A stretch of DNA of 64,000 nt from Gigaspora rosea (GCA_003550325.1 QKWP01000593.1:118295-182294), one strand, 5' to 3'; positions 23,388-35,435 are shown, counted from the first letter of the stretch. Numbers and translations are program-made. Notes: generated by a model not told the origin, from the sequence alone.

Positions 23388-24270
23388 TATATGTCAATGA
23401 AGGGGGCAATCAAAGGCCTAAAAAACCCTTACAACCAATACTAGTAGGGCACTATAGATATTATTAGACTTTTACCAATGACTAATTGAAATAACAAGCA
23501 TATAGTAGCCACCAATTATATGACCAAGTGGCCAGAAGTCTAATCTATACCAGAAGCCACTACAGAACAAGTATCTTGTTTTGTAGAAGAAGATTTTATA
23601 TGCAGGTATGGGTGCCCAAATAATATTAAGTAACAGAAGGTTCTATTTTAAAAATTATTGGTTAAATAATCTACTGAACAAATATAGTATAAAGCTGTGT
23701 TCTTATACTCTACCACTCACAAACTAATAGCCTGGTGGAAAGGTTCAATCATACCTTATGTGAATCATTGGCTAAGTTGGTCAACCAAAGTAACAACTGG
23801 GATAACATGATTGTATATGTATTGTTTTTATACCAAACTATGAAACAATCAACCACTAAGATAGAGCCATTTTATCTAATATATGGAAGAATGGTACAAT
23901 TTCCTAATATAGATAATGAATTAATAGAAGAAGGAATGTTCAATTGTCTATTTTTCATATTAGAAGAGTTACCCAAAAAAGAGAATTAGCTAAGACCCGC
24001 ATAGCATATGCTCAAGGGAAACAAAAAAGAAATTATAATAGAAAGATAAAGAATAATACAACTATATGCATTGGAGATCTTGTATTACTAGTGGTAGTGG
24101 CTCCTAAAAATAAACTAAACCCAAAATATACAGGTCCATACTACATGCATGCTATTCCATTCCCAGGTGTATTTAAACTAAGGACCATATCGGGCAAATT
24201 GCTAGCCATATCTATAAATTGGGCATTAATTAATCTCTATTATGAACGGATAATGGAAAACATTACATGA
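23388..24270 (+). pseudogene. Ty3/gypsy integrase core and C-terminal domain
   Basis: Reads QRPKKPLQPILVG, then in another frame YMTKWPEV, EDFICRYGCPN and NSLVERFNHTLCESLAKL (core with the glutamate region), YQTMKQSTTKIEPFYLIYG, and GDLVLL followed by KLNPKYTGPYYM and LRTISGKLL (C-terminal SH3-like/GPY region). The first catalytic Asp appears as Asn (MTN for MTD), and there are several stops and shifts. It inserts retrotransposon cDNA in intact relatives; here it is inactive. Confidence 0.7.
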
Positions 24271-24740
24271 TCAGCATTTTCATAATATATGATCACAGTG
24301 GTGTCACTTCTGTCGCCTATGTCAACCTACTGAAAATACGTAATACTTCAGATAAAGCATAATGTCCGCTGCCTACTTAAAGTTGATAAACAAATTAAGA
24401 GCAGTTGATCCTCAAAATGTAGAAGTTCCCCTCATTCCATATGATAACACTATACCCATTGAAGCCCAAGCAGATATTATGTATTCGCAACTGCTTCAAG
24501 CAACTCAACTATGAAATCCATGAGACACTTTAGTCTATGCATTCTACTTAGATCAAGTAGTAGAAGCATTTACTACTTCCCTTGCCCGATGAACTATGTT
24601 AAGAAGTCGCCTACCCAATATTATCCTCTGGCGGCAACCCGTACCTACTATATTTTTAGAAAATAGAGTGTAAAACAAATAATGAGAACTAGGTTGATAA
24701 GTTTGAGAAGTATCACCGACTTAACCAGCAGTGAATTTCA
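24271..24740 (+). pseudogene. Post-integrase tail of the gypsy pol
   Basis: One frame reads AAYLKLINKLRAVDPQNV and EAQADIMYSQLLQATQL, interrupted by TGA codons, up to the polypurine tract. The function of this C-terminal extension is unknown. Confidence 0.45.
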
Positions 24741-25145
24741 ATAAGCAGGGGAGAATTGTAATCAGATCACGTGTTCACGTGACTAAATAGGTCACGGGTC
24801 TGTCGCTGTGACTTTGATATCAAATTAGCACTAGGTAGTTAGAAGAAGGAATGATGTTCTGATCAATACTTATAGATTAGTATCTATCAATTATAATAGA
24901 AAATAGATAAAGTAATCAATCAGTATTTATAGTAACGAATATAACATGTATAAAGTACTAGTAAAATTTATGTATATAACGTTTTTAGCTCCAATTCAAA
25001 GGCATCTTTGCCTTATCAAATTTATTAAATAAAATAAAATATATACATTGTTGCATAAATATACAAAAGTCCTCTTTCGAGTATAACCTAAATCACCTTA
25101 CTACTCTCTCTTTATATATACACTGTCCAACTATTATACACCATA
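24741..25145 (+). repeat. Polypurine tract and putative 3' LTR
   Basis: AAGCAGGGGAGAA (24743-24755) is a polypurine primer site followed by TGTAATCAGATCACGTG at 24757, starting with the TG expected of an LTR. A second CACGTG lies just downstream, and a TATATATA box is at about 25115. The 3' end is uncertain; no 5' LTR is present for comparison. Confidence 0.5.
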
Positions 25146-26349
25146 TCGTAACCGTATTTTATTACGCCCACGTGACTCCTGTAATCTTCGAGTCTTATCA
25201 AAATTTGTCCATCTGTCCACCACGTAACCAATAACAACAATAATTAACTTTTTTTTAATTCGCTCCGGACTTACAATAGCTCCTGTTTTCCTAGTATAGA
25301 AGTATTTTTATAAATTTATTAATGACTATATAGAATTTGTGATTATAGAGGAGTATGACTATATTTGATAAAATAGCTACTTACAATTAATTTCTTATAT
25401 ATTATTTTTGTTGCAACAAAAATATTAAATTTCTTTGCTTGCTTGCTAAAAATTATTTAATTGATATTAGAAATAAAATTATAACTTTTTTCAAGTAAAC
25501 AACTAATATTAAAATTTTATTCTACAATATTTACTTATACTATTAGATTACAATTCTTCAAAGTTTAGATATTTACTACTACAAGGTCTTGTAAATTGAA
25601 TTTACATACTTCTAGATGATTATTTGATTTATTAAGTTAGTTCTGTAGCAGTAATGCACTAGAACTTTGAGTTTACTCTAGGTAATTGCATAAATACCTC
25701 CAAATAATAGCTTAAAATTTTATATTGTATGTATGATTTTTTTAAAAAAATACAGTACTATACACCTTTTATTTATAAATCTTATAAAGTATATTACAGT
25801 ATTAATAAGAAGTGTACAGTACTGTATGAATAATTAAATAAAAAGTACAGTATGAATTTTTCTAGTATTTTTTAAAAAAGTTATAGATTATTTTAATGGT
25901 TAGATAATGATTTTAAAAGACAATATGAATTCAAAGAAGACCAAAGATAAAAGAATTTCAAGTTCATTCTTTAATTCTTTGTACTAGATAATCTTATTTT
26001 TATACTGCATTTTCTGATAATTGAGCTAAAAGAAATAATAATGGTTATTTGTTATAAAAACCTAATATTAGTCTTTGGAACGATTCTTGAGTAAATAATG
26101 AATTATAAAACTATTATAATAATCATTTAGAATTTTAGTTATTCTAATTATATAGTACATTAATATAATTGCTACGTATTCAGATAGATATCTATATTGT
26201 GGAATAGTCGCTTTCAAGGTCAAAAATGCAATTTAGAATTTCTAATTTGTGCAGATGTACCGGTACTAGGAATTTAAAAACTTAATAATTCTGTTCAAAT
26301 AATTAAATCAATTCAAGTTTTTACAATAAAATCCTTGAATTTATTACCT
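25146..26349. other. AT-rich intergenic
   Basis: No gene recognised. CCACGTGACT near 25172 and GCTCCGGACT near 25264 are isolated GC-richer words. The rest is AT-rich with no long repeat noticed. Confidence 0.4.
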
Positions 26350-26690
26350 CTCATGATACATTCGATAATCTTAAAAAGTTTTTTTTAGAGACCTTTGTTA
26401 AAAATTATAAATATTTTTATGACAAGATACTCATTTTATTATCCACCACGAAGAATTAAAAAACATTGAAAGTTGTTTTAGGGGCAATTTGTGAAAATTC
26501 TAACCTCTGTTCATTAGAAAAAGATACGCTCTTAAATGTGATGACCTCAACAAAAAAGAAACTGAAATCTGGAAACGAATAATTAAATGGGGAATTGCTC
26601 AACACCTGACGCTTCGACGTATTCGACGTGATGTGACAAAATTTAGACATGAAGTTAAGACATTACAAAAAGATATTATATGAATTAACT
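26350..26690 (+). pseudogene. BTB/BACK-domain protein relic
   Basis: One frame reads SNLCSLEKDTLLNVMTS and, after a shift, ETEIWKRIIKWGIAQHLTL. The latter is the signature of the BACK region of BTB-Kelch/TLDc proteins (E-x-E-IW-x-x-x-IKWGIAQ-x-x-TL), which form a large family in arbuscular mycorrhizal fungi. The BTB start and the C-terminal domain were not found, so only a fragment remains. Confidence 0.55.
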
Positions 26691-27569
26691 CAAATAGTTA
26701 GATTTCATCAAATAAATCGGGAAGAGTTCATTAGTGGAGTATAGCCATTAAGGCATCTCCTTCTGATAACTTAATTGAGTATATATTAAGTTGCTATTTA
26801 ATTTATGGCCTTAAGTTCGATATCTGTTAGTTAGGAAGCCCGTCCAAGTCCATTTCAAGAACCATATGATATTTGAATAGATATAGTAAGAGCGTTTTCA
26901 ATTTATACTAAAATGTGGAAATTTATGTGCATACTTAAGCATATACACTGAATTGCATTATGCCAATTATACTTTTCTATCATATAATTTTTTACTTGAG
27001 TTTAAGTCTGATACTAACTCGATTTCTGAAACATTCGCACCTTCCATTCCTGGTTTTCGTGACAGAATGTTTGGATAGGTTTGTTCTCAGGAACCAGAAA
27101 AATATTTGGAATCCCGCTAGTACTGCCTTACATTTGGCAATGACCCCGATCATACTAAATTTTCGGAATTAGGTCGTGTAACATTAGGAGGAGATAGTAT
27201 AATTTAAAGTGTTTACGATATCACTCGAAACATGTATAAAACCCTTCGAATTTGGCTATAATAAAGTTCTTTAGTCGACCTTATTCTTTAAATATATGAT
27301 ATCTCAGTAATGTTTAAATTTTATATTTAAATTTTTTTTATTCATTCATACGTATTTTCTTACCTATCCGTTTAATACAATCCATTTTCATAAATTAATT
27401 AAACCACTTTCTATTTAAATAAGCATCCTTTATATTATCGCTTGAGTTCTTTACATAGACATATATACACATACACTTTGGCTCGCATTATTTCTAATTT
27501 CTAATCATCCCTCCTTTTATCGTGATCATTGTAGCTCGCTCTTCTGAACTAAATAGTAATTGTTTCAAA
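26691..27569. other. Intergenic and probable promoter of the Sel1 gene
   Basis: No further gene. Pieces before the Sel1 start resemble the region upstream of the inverted copy at 48.4-48.8 kb (for example CGACCTTATTCTTTAAA near 27272 and its complement near 48695), so the duplication includes upstream DNA. Confidence 0.5.
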
Positions 27570-28379
27570 ATGTCAAATTACAATAATTTTTTTGTAAATC
27601 AGGAAGAAAAAATCGGCAGTTCATTAGATATTACTCAAGCTGTTAACAATTGTATCTAGAAGATAATAAGTTTCAAGATTTATCACAGGAATCTACTAAT
27701 GAAATTGTTAAAGAAATGTGTAATATATATAATGAAAAAAGATTTGAATACAGAGATCCTAAGATAATTCTTGACGTATTAGAACAATTTTTAATAAAAA
27801 AGAAGCAAAATCCAGTTAATATTATCAATTTTTGTTTAAATGATTTAATCAATCCTATGGTTCAAATTATTCTTGCAGGCTGTTATCGTTTTGGTAAATG
27901 GGTTGAAAAAGATGAACATAAGGCATTCAATTATTATAAAAAATCTGCAGGAATGGGATGCGCTCAAGGATTTTTTGAAATTGGATTCTGTTATTGTTAT
28001 GGAATTGGAGTTGAAAAAGACAAACATAAGGCATTTATTTATGGTCAACAATCGGCAGAGATGGGTGACGCTAATGGAGCAACTGGTGTTGCAGATTGTT
28101 ATCTTCATGGAGTTATTGTTGAAAAGGATGAACATAAGGCATTCATTTATTATCAGAAATCTGCAGAAATGGGAGATGCTAGAGGGACATATAAAAATTG
28201 GAAATTGTTATCAGTATAGAATTGGAGTTGACAAGGATGAAAATGAAGCATTCATTTATTATCGAAAATCAGCCAAGATGGGATACGCTGGTGGGATGTC
28301 AAGTGTGGCAGAATGTTATCGATGTGGAGTTGGTGTAATAAGAGATTTAGATATATCCAAATATTGGTATCAAAGGTAA
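27570..28379 (+). pseudogene. Sel1-repeat protein, frameshifted copy
   Basis: Begins MSNYNN like the intact inverted copy at 48414. A deletion of about 10 bp at 27645 shifts the frame just after ITQAVNN, and a second shift occurs at about 28190 (within the fourth repeat). Between them lie an N-terminal cap (LYLEDNKFQDLSQESTNE...) and Sel1 repeats with CYRFGKWVEKDEHKAFNYY and CYCYGIGVEKDKHKAFIYG. The end, KYWYQR-stop, matches the other copy. Sel1 repeats (36 residues, alpha/alpha) are scaffolds for protein binding. A kinase relic follows 1 kb downstream on the same strand. Confidence 0.85.
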
Positions 28380-28426
28380 ATTTTTAAATTGTATTTAAAT
28401 TTTAGCATATGTATTGTAAATCATAA

Positions 28427-28979
28427 GATCAGGTGTAATTTAAGTCAAGAAAACGTATTAATTTAAGGTCTGAGTTAGAGTTAGGATAGGGCTTGGTCAA
28501 GAATATGACAAAAAACTTTTAAAAAAGTGAGTTAAAGGTCGAATTAAGAAAAATCATTACATCTGATCTTGGTATTCGATTGATACTCTCCAGCAGGGTT
28601 GGCAATGGAACTGCGAATGGAGCCAATAATGCACGCACGGATAAAGCAATTAACCTTTTACACAAGTATTCTAACAAAAACCTTTGGTGTGATATGCAAC
28701 TCTGCAACTCTTACAAATATTTTCTATAGAATTATTAACCATCAGATCATAAGATCAGGTGTAACGTGAAATCGAAGAAAATATAAACGTATATAAAAAA
28801 CGCTTATAACTCATAATTTTGCTTATGAAGCCTCTTTTGTGTTTAGCAAAAAACTCCTGCAAACTTTTGAGGTAGAGACTGTCTTTGCTAATTCTCTACC
28901 TTAACTTTAATGCTAACCCTTACCCTAAATTATTGTGTAATCAATTTGTTTTGATCTTATGTTACATCTGATCTTATCG
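28427..28979. mobile_element. Two MITEs between the Sel1 and kinase genes
   Basis: 28427-28572 starts ATAAGATCAGGTGTAATTTA and ends ATTACATCTGATCTTGG. 28747-28979 starts TCATAAGATCAGGTGTAAC and ends GTTACATCTGATCTTATC. The first is also present in the inverted copy (near 47440-47560) together with the adjoining segment CCTCCCTGGAGTGTACC/ACTCTCCAGCAGGGTTGG, so it predates the duplication. The second is absent there and seems younger. CCCTTACCCTAA telomere-like words lie inside. Confidence 0.55.
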
Positions 28980-29405
28980 TTATAGGATGTGTTATAAAAT
29001 TCTGTTTAGAATACCATAAAAAGTTGCATATTACACCGTGAGTTTGACATGAAAATTTTTTTAGAAAACTGTTGGAAAGGTAATATCTAACAAAGGTTTC
29101 TAGCATACCGTAATAGATTTAGAAAAATATTTATAGTTCTACCTGTGATGGATACTAGTTTTTCAGCTCATTCATATAATATCGAACTCCATTAGCCCTA
29201 TGCCGGCCCTGTCACCAGGTTAACAAATTACAATGCTGCAATAACGTTCATTATCTATCGATATTATATATTTATACTTTAGATTACGGAATAAAAAAAA
29301 GGATTTCGCATTAGGTATTATTTATTATATTTAAGTTATTATAAACTATATCTGATATTGTTATTGTTATTAATTTATTTATAATCTAACATTGATTAAA
29401 TTTTA
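28980..29405. other. Spacer upstream of the kinase relic
   Basis: AT-rich, no gene recognised. The last part (TATCTGATATTGTTATTG near 29350) matches the complement at 47150-47165, so it belongs to the duplicated segment. Confidence 0.45.
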
Positions 29406-30640
29406 CAAACAAATAATGAATGGATTCATAATTTAGAAATCGAAGATGACTTGAAAAAAATATTTATCGAAAGTAAATATCAGTTATCTTGGATTTCTTT
29501 TGATGAATTTAAAAATATTGAAAGGATAGGTAGAGGTGGTTTTGCAACTATACACCGTGCTGTATGGTTTGATAATATTCAATTTTTAAACAGAATTGTT
29601 GCTCTTAAATTATTTCATGAATCAAATGATTATCATAAAGAATTTACAAGAGGTAATCTTCATTATTTTTATTAATTATATTGTTCATATTTTATCATTA
29701 AAATTAACAATTAAAAAATATATTTCTTTAATAACAAGTTAAAAGCATATTGTGATATCGGTCTTAAAGATCCAACTTTTTTAAGATGCTTTGGCGTATC
29801 AAAAGATAAAGTTTCTAAAGATTATTTTCTTGTAATGGAATATGCTTTAAAAGGTTGCTTGCGAGAAAATCTACATGCAATATCACAAATGAATTGGAGA
29901 GGTAAATTAAATTTATTGCAATGTATTGCATTTGATCTTCTAATTATTCATTCTCAAGATCTTATTCATCGTGATTTACATAGTGGAAATATACTATTAA
30001 ATAGTTTGAAAAGTGCATACATCTCAGATTTAGGGCTATTGATAACAGCTAATATTGCTTCAAAATCAAATTCGGATTGAATTTATGGAGTTTTACCATA
30101 TATTGCTCCTGAAGTTTTGGACAAAAATCCATATACTAAAGAAACTGATATTTATTCATTTGGTATAATCATGTGGGAAATTTTATACGGTAAACCTGTT
30201 CCTTTTGACCAGAAATCAGAATTACAATTCCAATTACAAGTATGTAATGGTTTACGACCACATATTTATGAAAACACAGCGTCATGCTATACGAATTTAA
30301 TGAAGAAATGTTGGAATATGGATCCAAAAAAGCGACCAACAGCCAAAGCAATTTATGATACTTTTATAGAATGGCAGAATAATGGAAATATTTTATTAGA
30401 ATTATTTGAATCTGATAAAAATCTCCAAAATATAAAAAATGAAAATACACAATTAGATATTAAATCAAATTATAGAAGTAGGTTTATTTCATTTAATAAT
30501 AGTTATAGATATCAAGGTAATTATAAATTTTGTTTATTAATAATAAATTATATCATTCTATATAACGCGTTTCTTTTTTTATAGGCAAAAAAATTACATG
30601 AATTACAAATACCGAATATTTGATTAATAAAAGCAACTCT
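29406..30640 (+). pseudogene. Tyrosine-kinase-like protein kinase, broken copy
   Basis: Exons about 29406-29653, 29744-30516 and 30585 onward. Kinase motifs: glycine loop IGRGGFATIHRA, VAL-K (IVALKLFHE), HRDLHSGN catalytic loop, SDLGL in place of DFG, IAPEV, and DIYSFGIIMWEIL with CWNMDPKKRPTA near the end. A TGA replaces a Gly codon at 30078 (SNSD-stop-IYG; the copy at 46.4 kb has SNSDGIYG), and the last exon is shifted, ending early at a TGA where the other copy has Trp. It would have been a cytosolic Ser/Thr kinase. It lies 1 kb after the broken Sel1 gene. Confidence 0.85.
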
Positions 30641-31664
30641 CACAACTTTGAAACAAAAATAATAGCAGAGCAATTTATCCTCACTAACACATAAATAAGA
30701 TCAAAGGATATAGAATATTATAAAAAACCATACATAGTGTTTAGTAATATCCTCACTGATAAATTGAAAGTTTAACTTTTCCATTCATATCAATATCAAC
30801 TCTTTGAATTTTATAGTAAAATATCTTTTATTATAGTTTACATATTTTTTTAATTATAATAATAAAGATAATAAATTTTACATATTTTTAATTATAATAA
30901 TAAAGATAATAAATTTTAAGTTTTAATTATAGTTGAATTGATTTTTTATTCATTTTACTTAAATCGGTCTTTTTTTGCTTTACTTAAGAATTTAAGTTTA
31001 AATTATTATTAATAAAAAAGATTAAATTTTAGTAGATTTAGTAGATCAAAAAAAGATTTTAAATTACAGCATCTGCTGTTTTAGCATTAGTACAACCAGT
31101 GTTGGAAATCTTATGTTCTCATTCCTCATGAGAACATCACTTTTGATTTGAGAACATTTACAAAATTTAAGATGTTCTCTATTAAATGTTTTTGTAAACA
31201 TTAAATTTGAGAAATATGGTTTCACATATAAATATATAAAGTAAATAAAAAAAATTTTTATTAATGTAGAGATTTAAAGTAATTAAGTTCATAAATATTT
31301 AATTGAAATAGAGAACAATTTAGTTGTTCTTGAATCACCGAAAAATTTTGGATAATACAATTTATTGGTTTATCCATTTCATTTTTATAAAGGGTTATTT
31401 TAGTTTGTTAAATTAAGCTTTTTTCTTTTATAATTTGTATTTTTATTTTTTTTATAAGTATTTATGCATATTTATCGTAGCTTTGTCTAATCTCATTAAT
31501 GCCACCCTGATTGCGCTTCCACCCTTTATATTATAATAATTACGAACTTAATTACATAACTTGATTTTTACTAAAGCTTGATATTTGATTTTTTATTAAA
31601 AGGATTAAATGGATCAAAGTCATCTAATTATATCTATTTACAAGATTATAAAACAAGTTGTTTG
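30641..31664. other. AT-rich intergenic
   Basis: No gene. A ~45-bp unit with TTTTAATTATAATAATAAAG is duplicated at 30845-30915. Between 31095 and 31200 the word GAGAACAT or its complement recurs. Confidence 0.45.
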
Positions 31665-32678
31665 TCACATTTCAGCCAATTTTTTATGATAAGTAAAAGC
31701 CTTATATTCATCCTGGTCAACTCCGATTCCATAAAGATAACAATCACCAACCTTTTTTATTGCAATAGCATGACCCATATCTGCAGATTTTTGGTAATAG
31801 GTAAATGCTTTATGTTCATCTATGTCGACACCAATTCCATTTTCATAACAATAACCAACATTTTTTATTGCAATAGCATAGCCCATATCAGCAGATTTTT
31901 TATAATAGATAAATGCTTTATCTTCATCTATTTCAACTCCAATTCCATTTTCATAACAATATCCTACATTATTTATTCCATAAACACCTCCCATATCAGC
32001 AGATTTTTTAAAATAAATGAATGCCTTATCCTCATCCATTTCAACACCAATTCCTCTTTCGTAACAGACACCAACGTTATATATTCCACTAACAAAACCC
32101 ATGTTAGCAGATTTTTGATAATAAATAAATGCCTTATGTTTATTCTCTTCAACACCAATTCCTCGTTCATAACAATAACCAACATTATTTGTTCCAACAA
32201 TATGACCCATATCGGCAGCTTTTTTATAATTCATAAATCCTTTTTGTTCATCTTTTTTAACACCAACTCCTCTTTCATAACAAACACCAACGCCGAATAT
32301 TCCATCAACAAGTTCCATATCAGCAGACTTTTGATAATAAATGAATGCTTTACGTCTATTCTTTTTCACCCATTTACCGAAATAATAACACCATGCAAGA
32401 AAAATTTGAGTCATAGGATTGTTTTGATTATCCAAGCACCAATTAATAATATTATCAGGATTTTGCTTCTTATTTTTTAGAAATTGTTCTAATGAGTCCA
32501 TTACTAAATCCAAATCATCAGAAGTTAAATATTTTTCATTGTATATATTATATAATTCTTTAATAATTTCGTTAAAAGAATTATTATTTTTTAAATATAG
32601 TTGGTTAAAATTATCGGTTATTTGGGTAATTTCATTTGACGAACTATCAACTTTTTTTAGATTATTTGTGTATGACAT
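31665..32678 (-). CDS. Sel1-repeat protein, 337 residues, intact
   Basis: Single exon, read from the ATG at 32678 (MSYTNN), chosen because the related genes also start MSNYNN; an upstream ATG at 32690 would add four residues. An N-terminal cap (about residues 1-75, with NEIIKELYNIYNEK and SLEQFLKNKKQNP) is followed by seven Sel1 repeats of 36 residues, each with a pattern like GYCYENGIGVEIDEDKAFIY then KKSADMGY. Sel1 arrays scaffold protein complexes; in these fungi they often accompany tyrosine-kinase-like kinases. The protein ends abruptly after KKLAEM. No signal peptide or membrane segment. Confidence 0.85.
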   Translation of the reverse strand: MSYTNNLKKVDSSSNEITQITDNFNQLYLKNNNSFNEIIKELYNIYNEKYLTSDDLDLVMDSLEQFLKNKKQNPDNIINWCLDNQNNPMTQIFLAWCYYFGKWVKKNRRKAFIYYQKSADMELVDGIFGVGVCYERGVGVKKDEQKGFMNYKKAADMGHIVGTNNVGYCYERGIGVEENKHKAFIYYQKSANMGFVSGIYNVGVCYERGIGVEMDEDKAFIYFKKSADMGGVYGINNVGYCYENGIGVEIDEDKAFIYYKKSADMGYAIAIKNVGYCYENGIGVDIDEHKAFTYYQKSADMGHAIAIKKVGDCYLYGIGVDQDEYKAFTYHKKLAEM

Positions 32679-33276
32679 TTTTAAGATCAAAGAAAAAAAT
32701 TTGTAACGTTATAAATGATTAATACTATACCATATTTAGCACTTTATATCATATGATTCATATGACGCAGCCACTTTTTGCGAGTAATACAACTACTAAA
32801 AAGGAAATGTCAATCAGGGAGCAAAATTTTTGATTATTCCGGATCAGCCCGAAATAGAATACGAGCATGTGCGTTTATTAAAAAATAACGTGACGAAATT
32901 TACATATGCACCACTTTATCGCTACAGAAATATCTTAACCCTTGGCCTCTCTTTACGCACTTGCTGTAGTTCAGTATTGTACTACCACTTTCCATTACAT
33001 TGTGCTTAGAAATAATTGTTAGTTCTTAGGAATTGATTTAATTTACTTTAAGTATTGATCCCCATGTACTAATTGTATCAAAAAATTTATTTGTTTTCAG
33101 ACAACTGTTAATTATATAGTGAAAATAAAGAGAATTCTGAAGTGTCAAACAAAATAAATTGACAGCTAGAAAAATTTAATGTTGTAATTAAGGTAATTTT
33201 TATTAAATTTATTCATCTAATGCTATTTATTAATTTATTTTTTATAATTGGTTTATTCTAAAGGATCAATTTATAT
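32679..33276. other. Promoter side of the Sel1 gene and intergenic
   Basis: No gene seen. CATATGATTCATATGA at about 32748-32763 is a small repeat near the Sel1 start. Nothing else could be assigned. Confidence 0.4.
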
Positions 33277-33745
33277 ATAGCCGCGGCTACATGTGGCCGT
33301 ATTTAATAATTCTAAAATAACTCAAAATTTTACTAGGGTAACCCTGTCTTGTTACTAAGTAAAATGTTCCTCTCACGATTTTCTATAACTCCGACTCTAA
33401 TCCTAACTCTAACTCTAATCCTAACAAATTATTTTAATTGTCTGGAGCGAAGCGACAGACGCATACTTCTGCGCCCTTTGATCTTTGATAACCGAAATTA
33501 TGTTTTTGATATATTTATGGTAAAAATATCAAAAAATGTAGTTTTGTTATTTTCCGGATGTAACGCCCCTGAAAAATTTGATCTATGTGTGTGACATACA
33601 TAACAAGACTTTTCAGGGGCTAAAGCTATAAAATTATGAGCTCCAGACTTATACCGGCTACCGGTACCTAGTAATATAGTCATATATAGCACCTGGCTAA
33701 AAAATTAGTTTAATAGTCAGCTACATGTAGCCACCGGCTACAAAT
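33277..33745. mobile_element. Possible MITE with AGCCGG/GGCTACATGT ends
   Basis: The left end, TAGCCGCGGCTACATGTGGC, matches the complement of the right end, GCTACATGTAGCCACCGGCTA, imperfectly. The inside holds CTCTAATCCTAACTCTAAC tracts, a CCCCTGAAAA/TTTTCAGGGG hairpin (33568-33620) and ACCGGCTACCGGTACC. The two small opposing open frames are unlikely genes. Confidence 0.45.
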
Positions 33746-34085
33746 AATAAAAAAGCTATAATTTTTATATTAAGTTCTTTAAGATCTATTTATCACGAAG
33801 ATTTTTACGTAAAGAACCCATTTTAGCATATTTAATTACAAGAATAGAATCCTTTGTGATTTCATATTGTGATATTCAGTAGCATTTTAAAACGAGTGAT
33901 TTTTGTATCCGATTTCACTATGATTTTAACTTCAATTGTTTTTTTAAACAAAAGAATAAATAATGAATATTTGAACAATACGATATTTACTTATTAAAAT
34001 AAAATTACTGTATTCTTTTATGAGTTCTTGAAAATTATTATTTGTTAATGAATATTTTTAAAGCAATGAATATTCGATTATTGCT
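33746..34085. other. Intergenic
   Basis: AT-rich, no recognised gene or repeat. Confidence 0.4.
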
Positions 34086-34087
34086 TG

Positions 34088-34250
34088 TTTGTTTTTTCAT
34101 CATCTATCCAGTTTTGTAAACAGTTGCAAAAATTACCTTTCCAATTTCTTCAATGTTTTCAAGTTCATCATATGGAATCCATAACAGTTGATATAACAAT
34201 ATTTTATTAAAATCAGGAATTTTATATAATGTTACTTTTGTTTCCATAAA
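34088..34250 (-). pseudogene. Kinase N-terminal relic
   Basis: On the minus strand it reads YQLLWIPYDELENIEEIGKG then NFCNCLQNWIDDE. This matches the start of the kinase domain in the other two copies (YQLSWISFDEFKNIERIGRG) and stops soon after the glycine loop. No other kinase motif follows. It lies directly downstream of a Sel1 relic, the same order as the other pairs. Confidence 0.65.
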
Positions 34251-34324
34251 TTTACATTTTCCTGTTATTATTTATGTTGATTAAATATAATACAACATTC
34301 ATAAATTATAACTTATTATTTACA

Positions 34325-34625
34325 TTCGAAACAAACGATTAACATTATCTAAATTCCTTTCTATTCCAAGTCCGTTTTGATAACAATTACCAATTTTACA
34401 CATTCTATCTAGGTAACCCAGTTTGGCAGAGTTTAGATACCACTCAAATATTTTCTTATCTTTTTTTGGTTCCTGTCTTCATAACAACAACCAAGATTAA
34501 ATATCCCAATAACTTCATCGAATTCTAAAATATTTAAAAGCTTTATATTCATCCTTCTCAATACCATCTCCATTAGTTATTCCAGAAATATTACTTGCGT
34601 CTACTGATTTTTGATGCCAAAGTTT
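34325..34625 (-). pseudogene. Sel1-repeat relic
   Basis: Minus-strand frames give WHQKSVDASNISGITNGDG then IEKDEYKAFKYF and, after shifts, YLNSAKLGYLDRMCKIGNCY followed by QNGLGIERN. These are two to three decayed Sel1 repeats. With the kinase fragment just downstream it forms a third, degenerate Sel1-kinase pair. Confidence 0.65.
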
Positions 34626-34753
34626 TTTGTTCGCTTTTTTTTTTTACATCCAATTCCATATTAACAAAGGTATCTTAAATTGCGCATCTCACCAGTGTAA
34701 TTATCGAAAGGGAGAGCCTACCATACAGACTGAGGAAAGTCGGCCTAGATTGA

Positions 34754-34822
34754 ATAATATCTCCAAACATTGGGAGATGGGAGGATATTATCCTCCCATC
34801 TCCCAATGTTTGGAGATATTAT
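34754..34822. repeat. Perfect 2 x ~33-bp hairpin
   Basis: AATAATATCTCCAAACATTG and its exact complement flank GGGAGGATATTATCCTCCC, so the whole ~69 bp is a palindrome with essentially no loop. Confidence 0.85.
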
Positions 34823-35435
34823 TATCTGTATTAAATACAAATAATTATTACTGAATCTACATATACCTTGCTATTAGACATATAAACCCCAAATGAAAAT
34901 TAACCGCAAATCGCCTGTAAAAAAAAAGGGTGGATACTACTCCAAGGGTACTATATGCAGCGTGTACGGTAGTATATTTATGCCGAGTTTGACCGATGGT
35001 TTGCGTTAGAAGGTAACATGGAATTGACGGTAAATGTTGAAATTCGGATATTCATGTTTTTTTACCCTATGAAAACTCAATACACGGAAATGCATGCATA
35101 AATACGAAATTTTATGCGGGTAAGCACGGGTTTCATAATCACTGCACGGAAATAATACACGTTATCACACGAAAAATTTGAATTCCGTCACTATCGTGCT
35201 ATCAGCTAAGTATTTATTACTTATAATATGCACGTGTACGTTTCACCATTTCACCATATATATTAATTAGGGATGTTATCCTGCTCCAACCGGTTAGCTT
35301 GTGCTTAAAACCGGTTGGAACTCTGTTCGGAGCACATTTAAATAAAACCCGATTTTTTGAACTCATTTTATATAAATGCATTAATAATTATGCTTGCATA
35401 ACTGAAAAGCAGTTTAATAAAAACTGCTATCGCTT
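34823..35435. other. Intergenic
   Basis: No gene recognised. CAACCGGTT and AACCGGTTGG at 35288-35320 form a short inverted pair. Several ACGG/TGCACGG words occur between 34960 and 35160. Confidence 0.4.

Larger units (their letters stand above)
20568..25145 (+). mobile_element. Ty3/gypsy LTR retrotransposon remnant, split by a Tc1 element
   Basis: In order on the plus strand: RNase H fragment, integrase zinc-binding fragment, [Tc1/mariner insertion 21628-23385], integrase core and C-terminal domain, post-integrase tail, polypurine tract and start of a 3' LTR. The 5' half (gag, protease, reverse transcriptase) is absent, and the left border coincides with a PIF-like end. Multiple stops and shifts show it is dead. 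The right end is approximate because the LTR end could not be fixed. Confidence 0.7.

Noticed and set aside
26960..27172. 70-codon frame as the C-terminal part of the BTB protein
   Set aside because: No TLDc or Kelch motif could be recognised in it.
31578..32480. 300-codon open frame on the plus strand
   Set aside because: It is the antisense of the seven Sel1 repeats on the minus strand; the periodic sequence keeps the opposite frame open.
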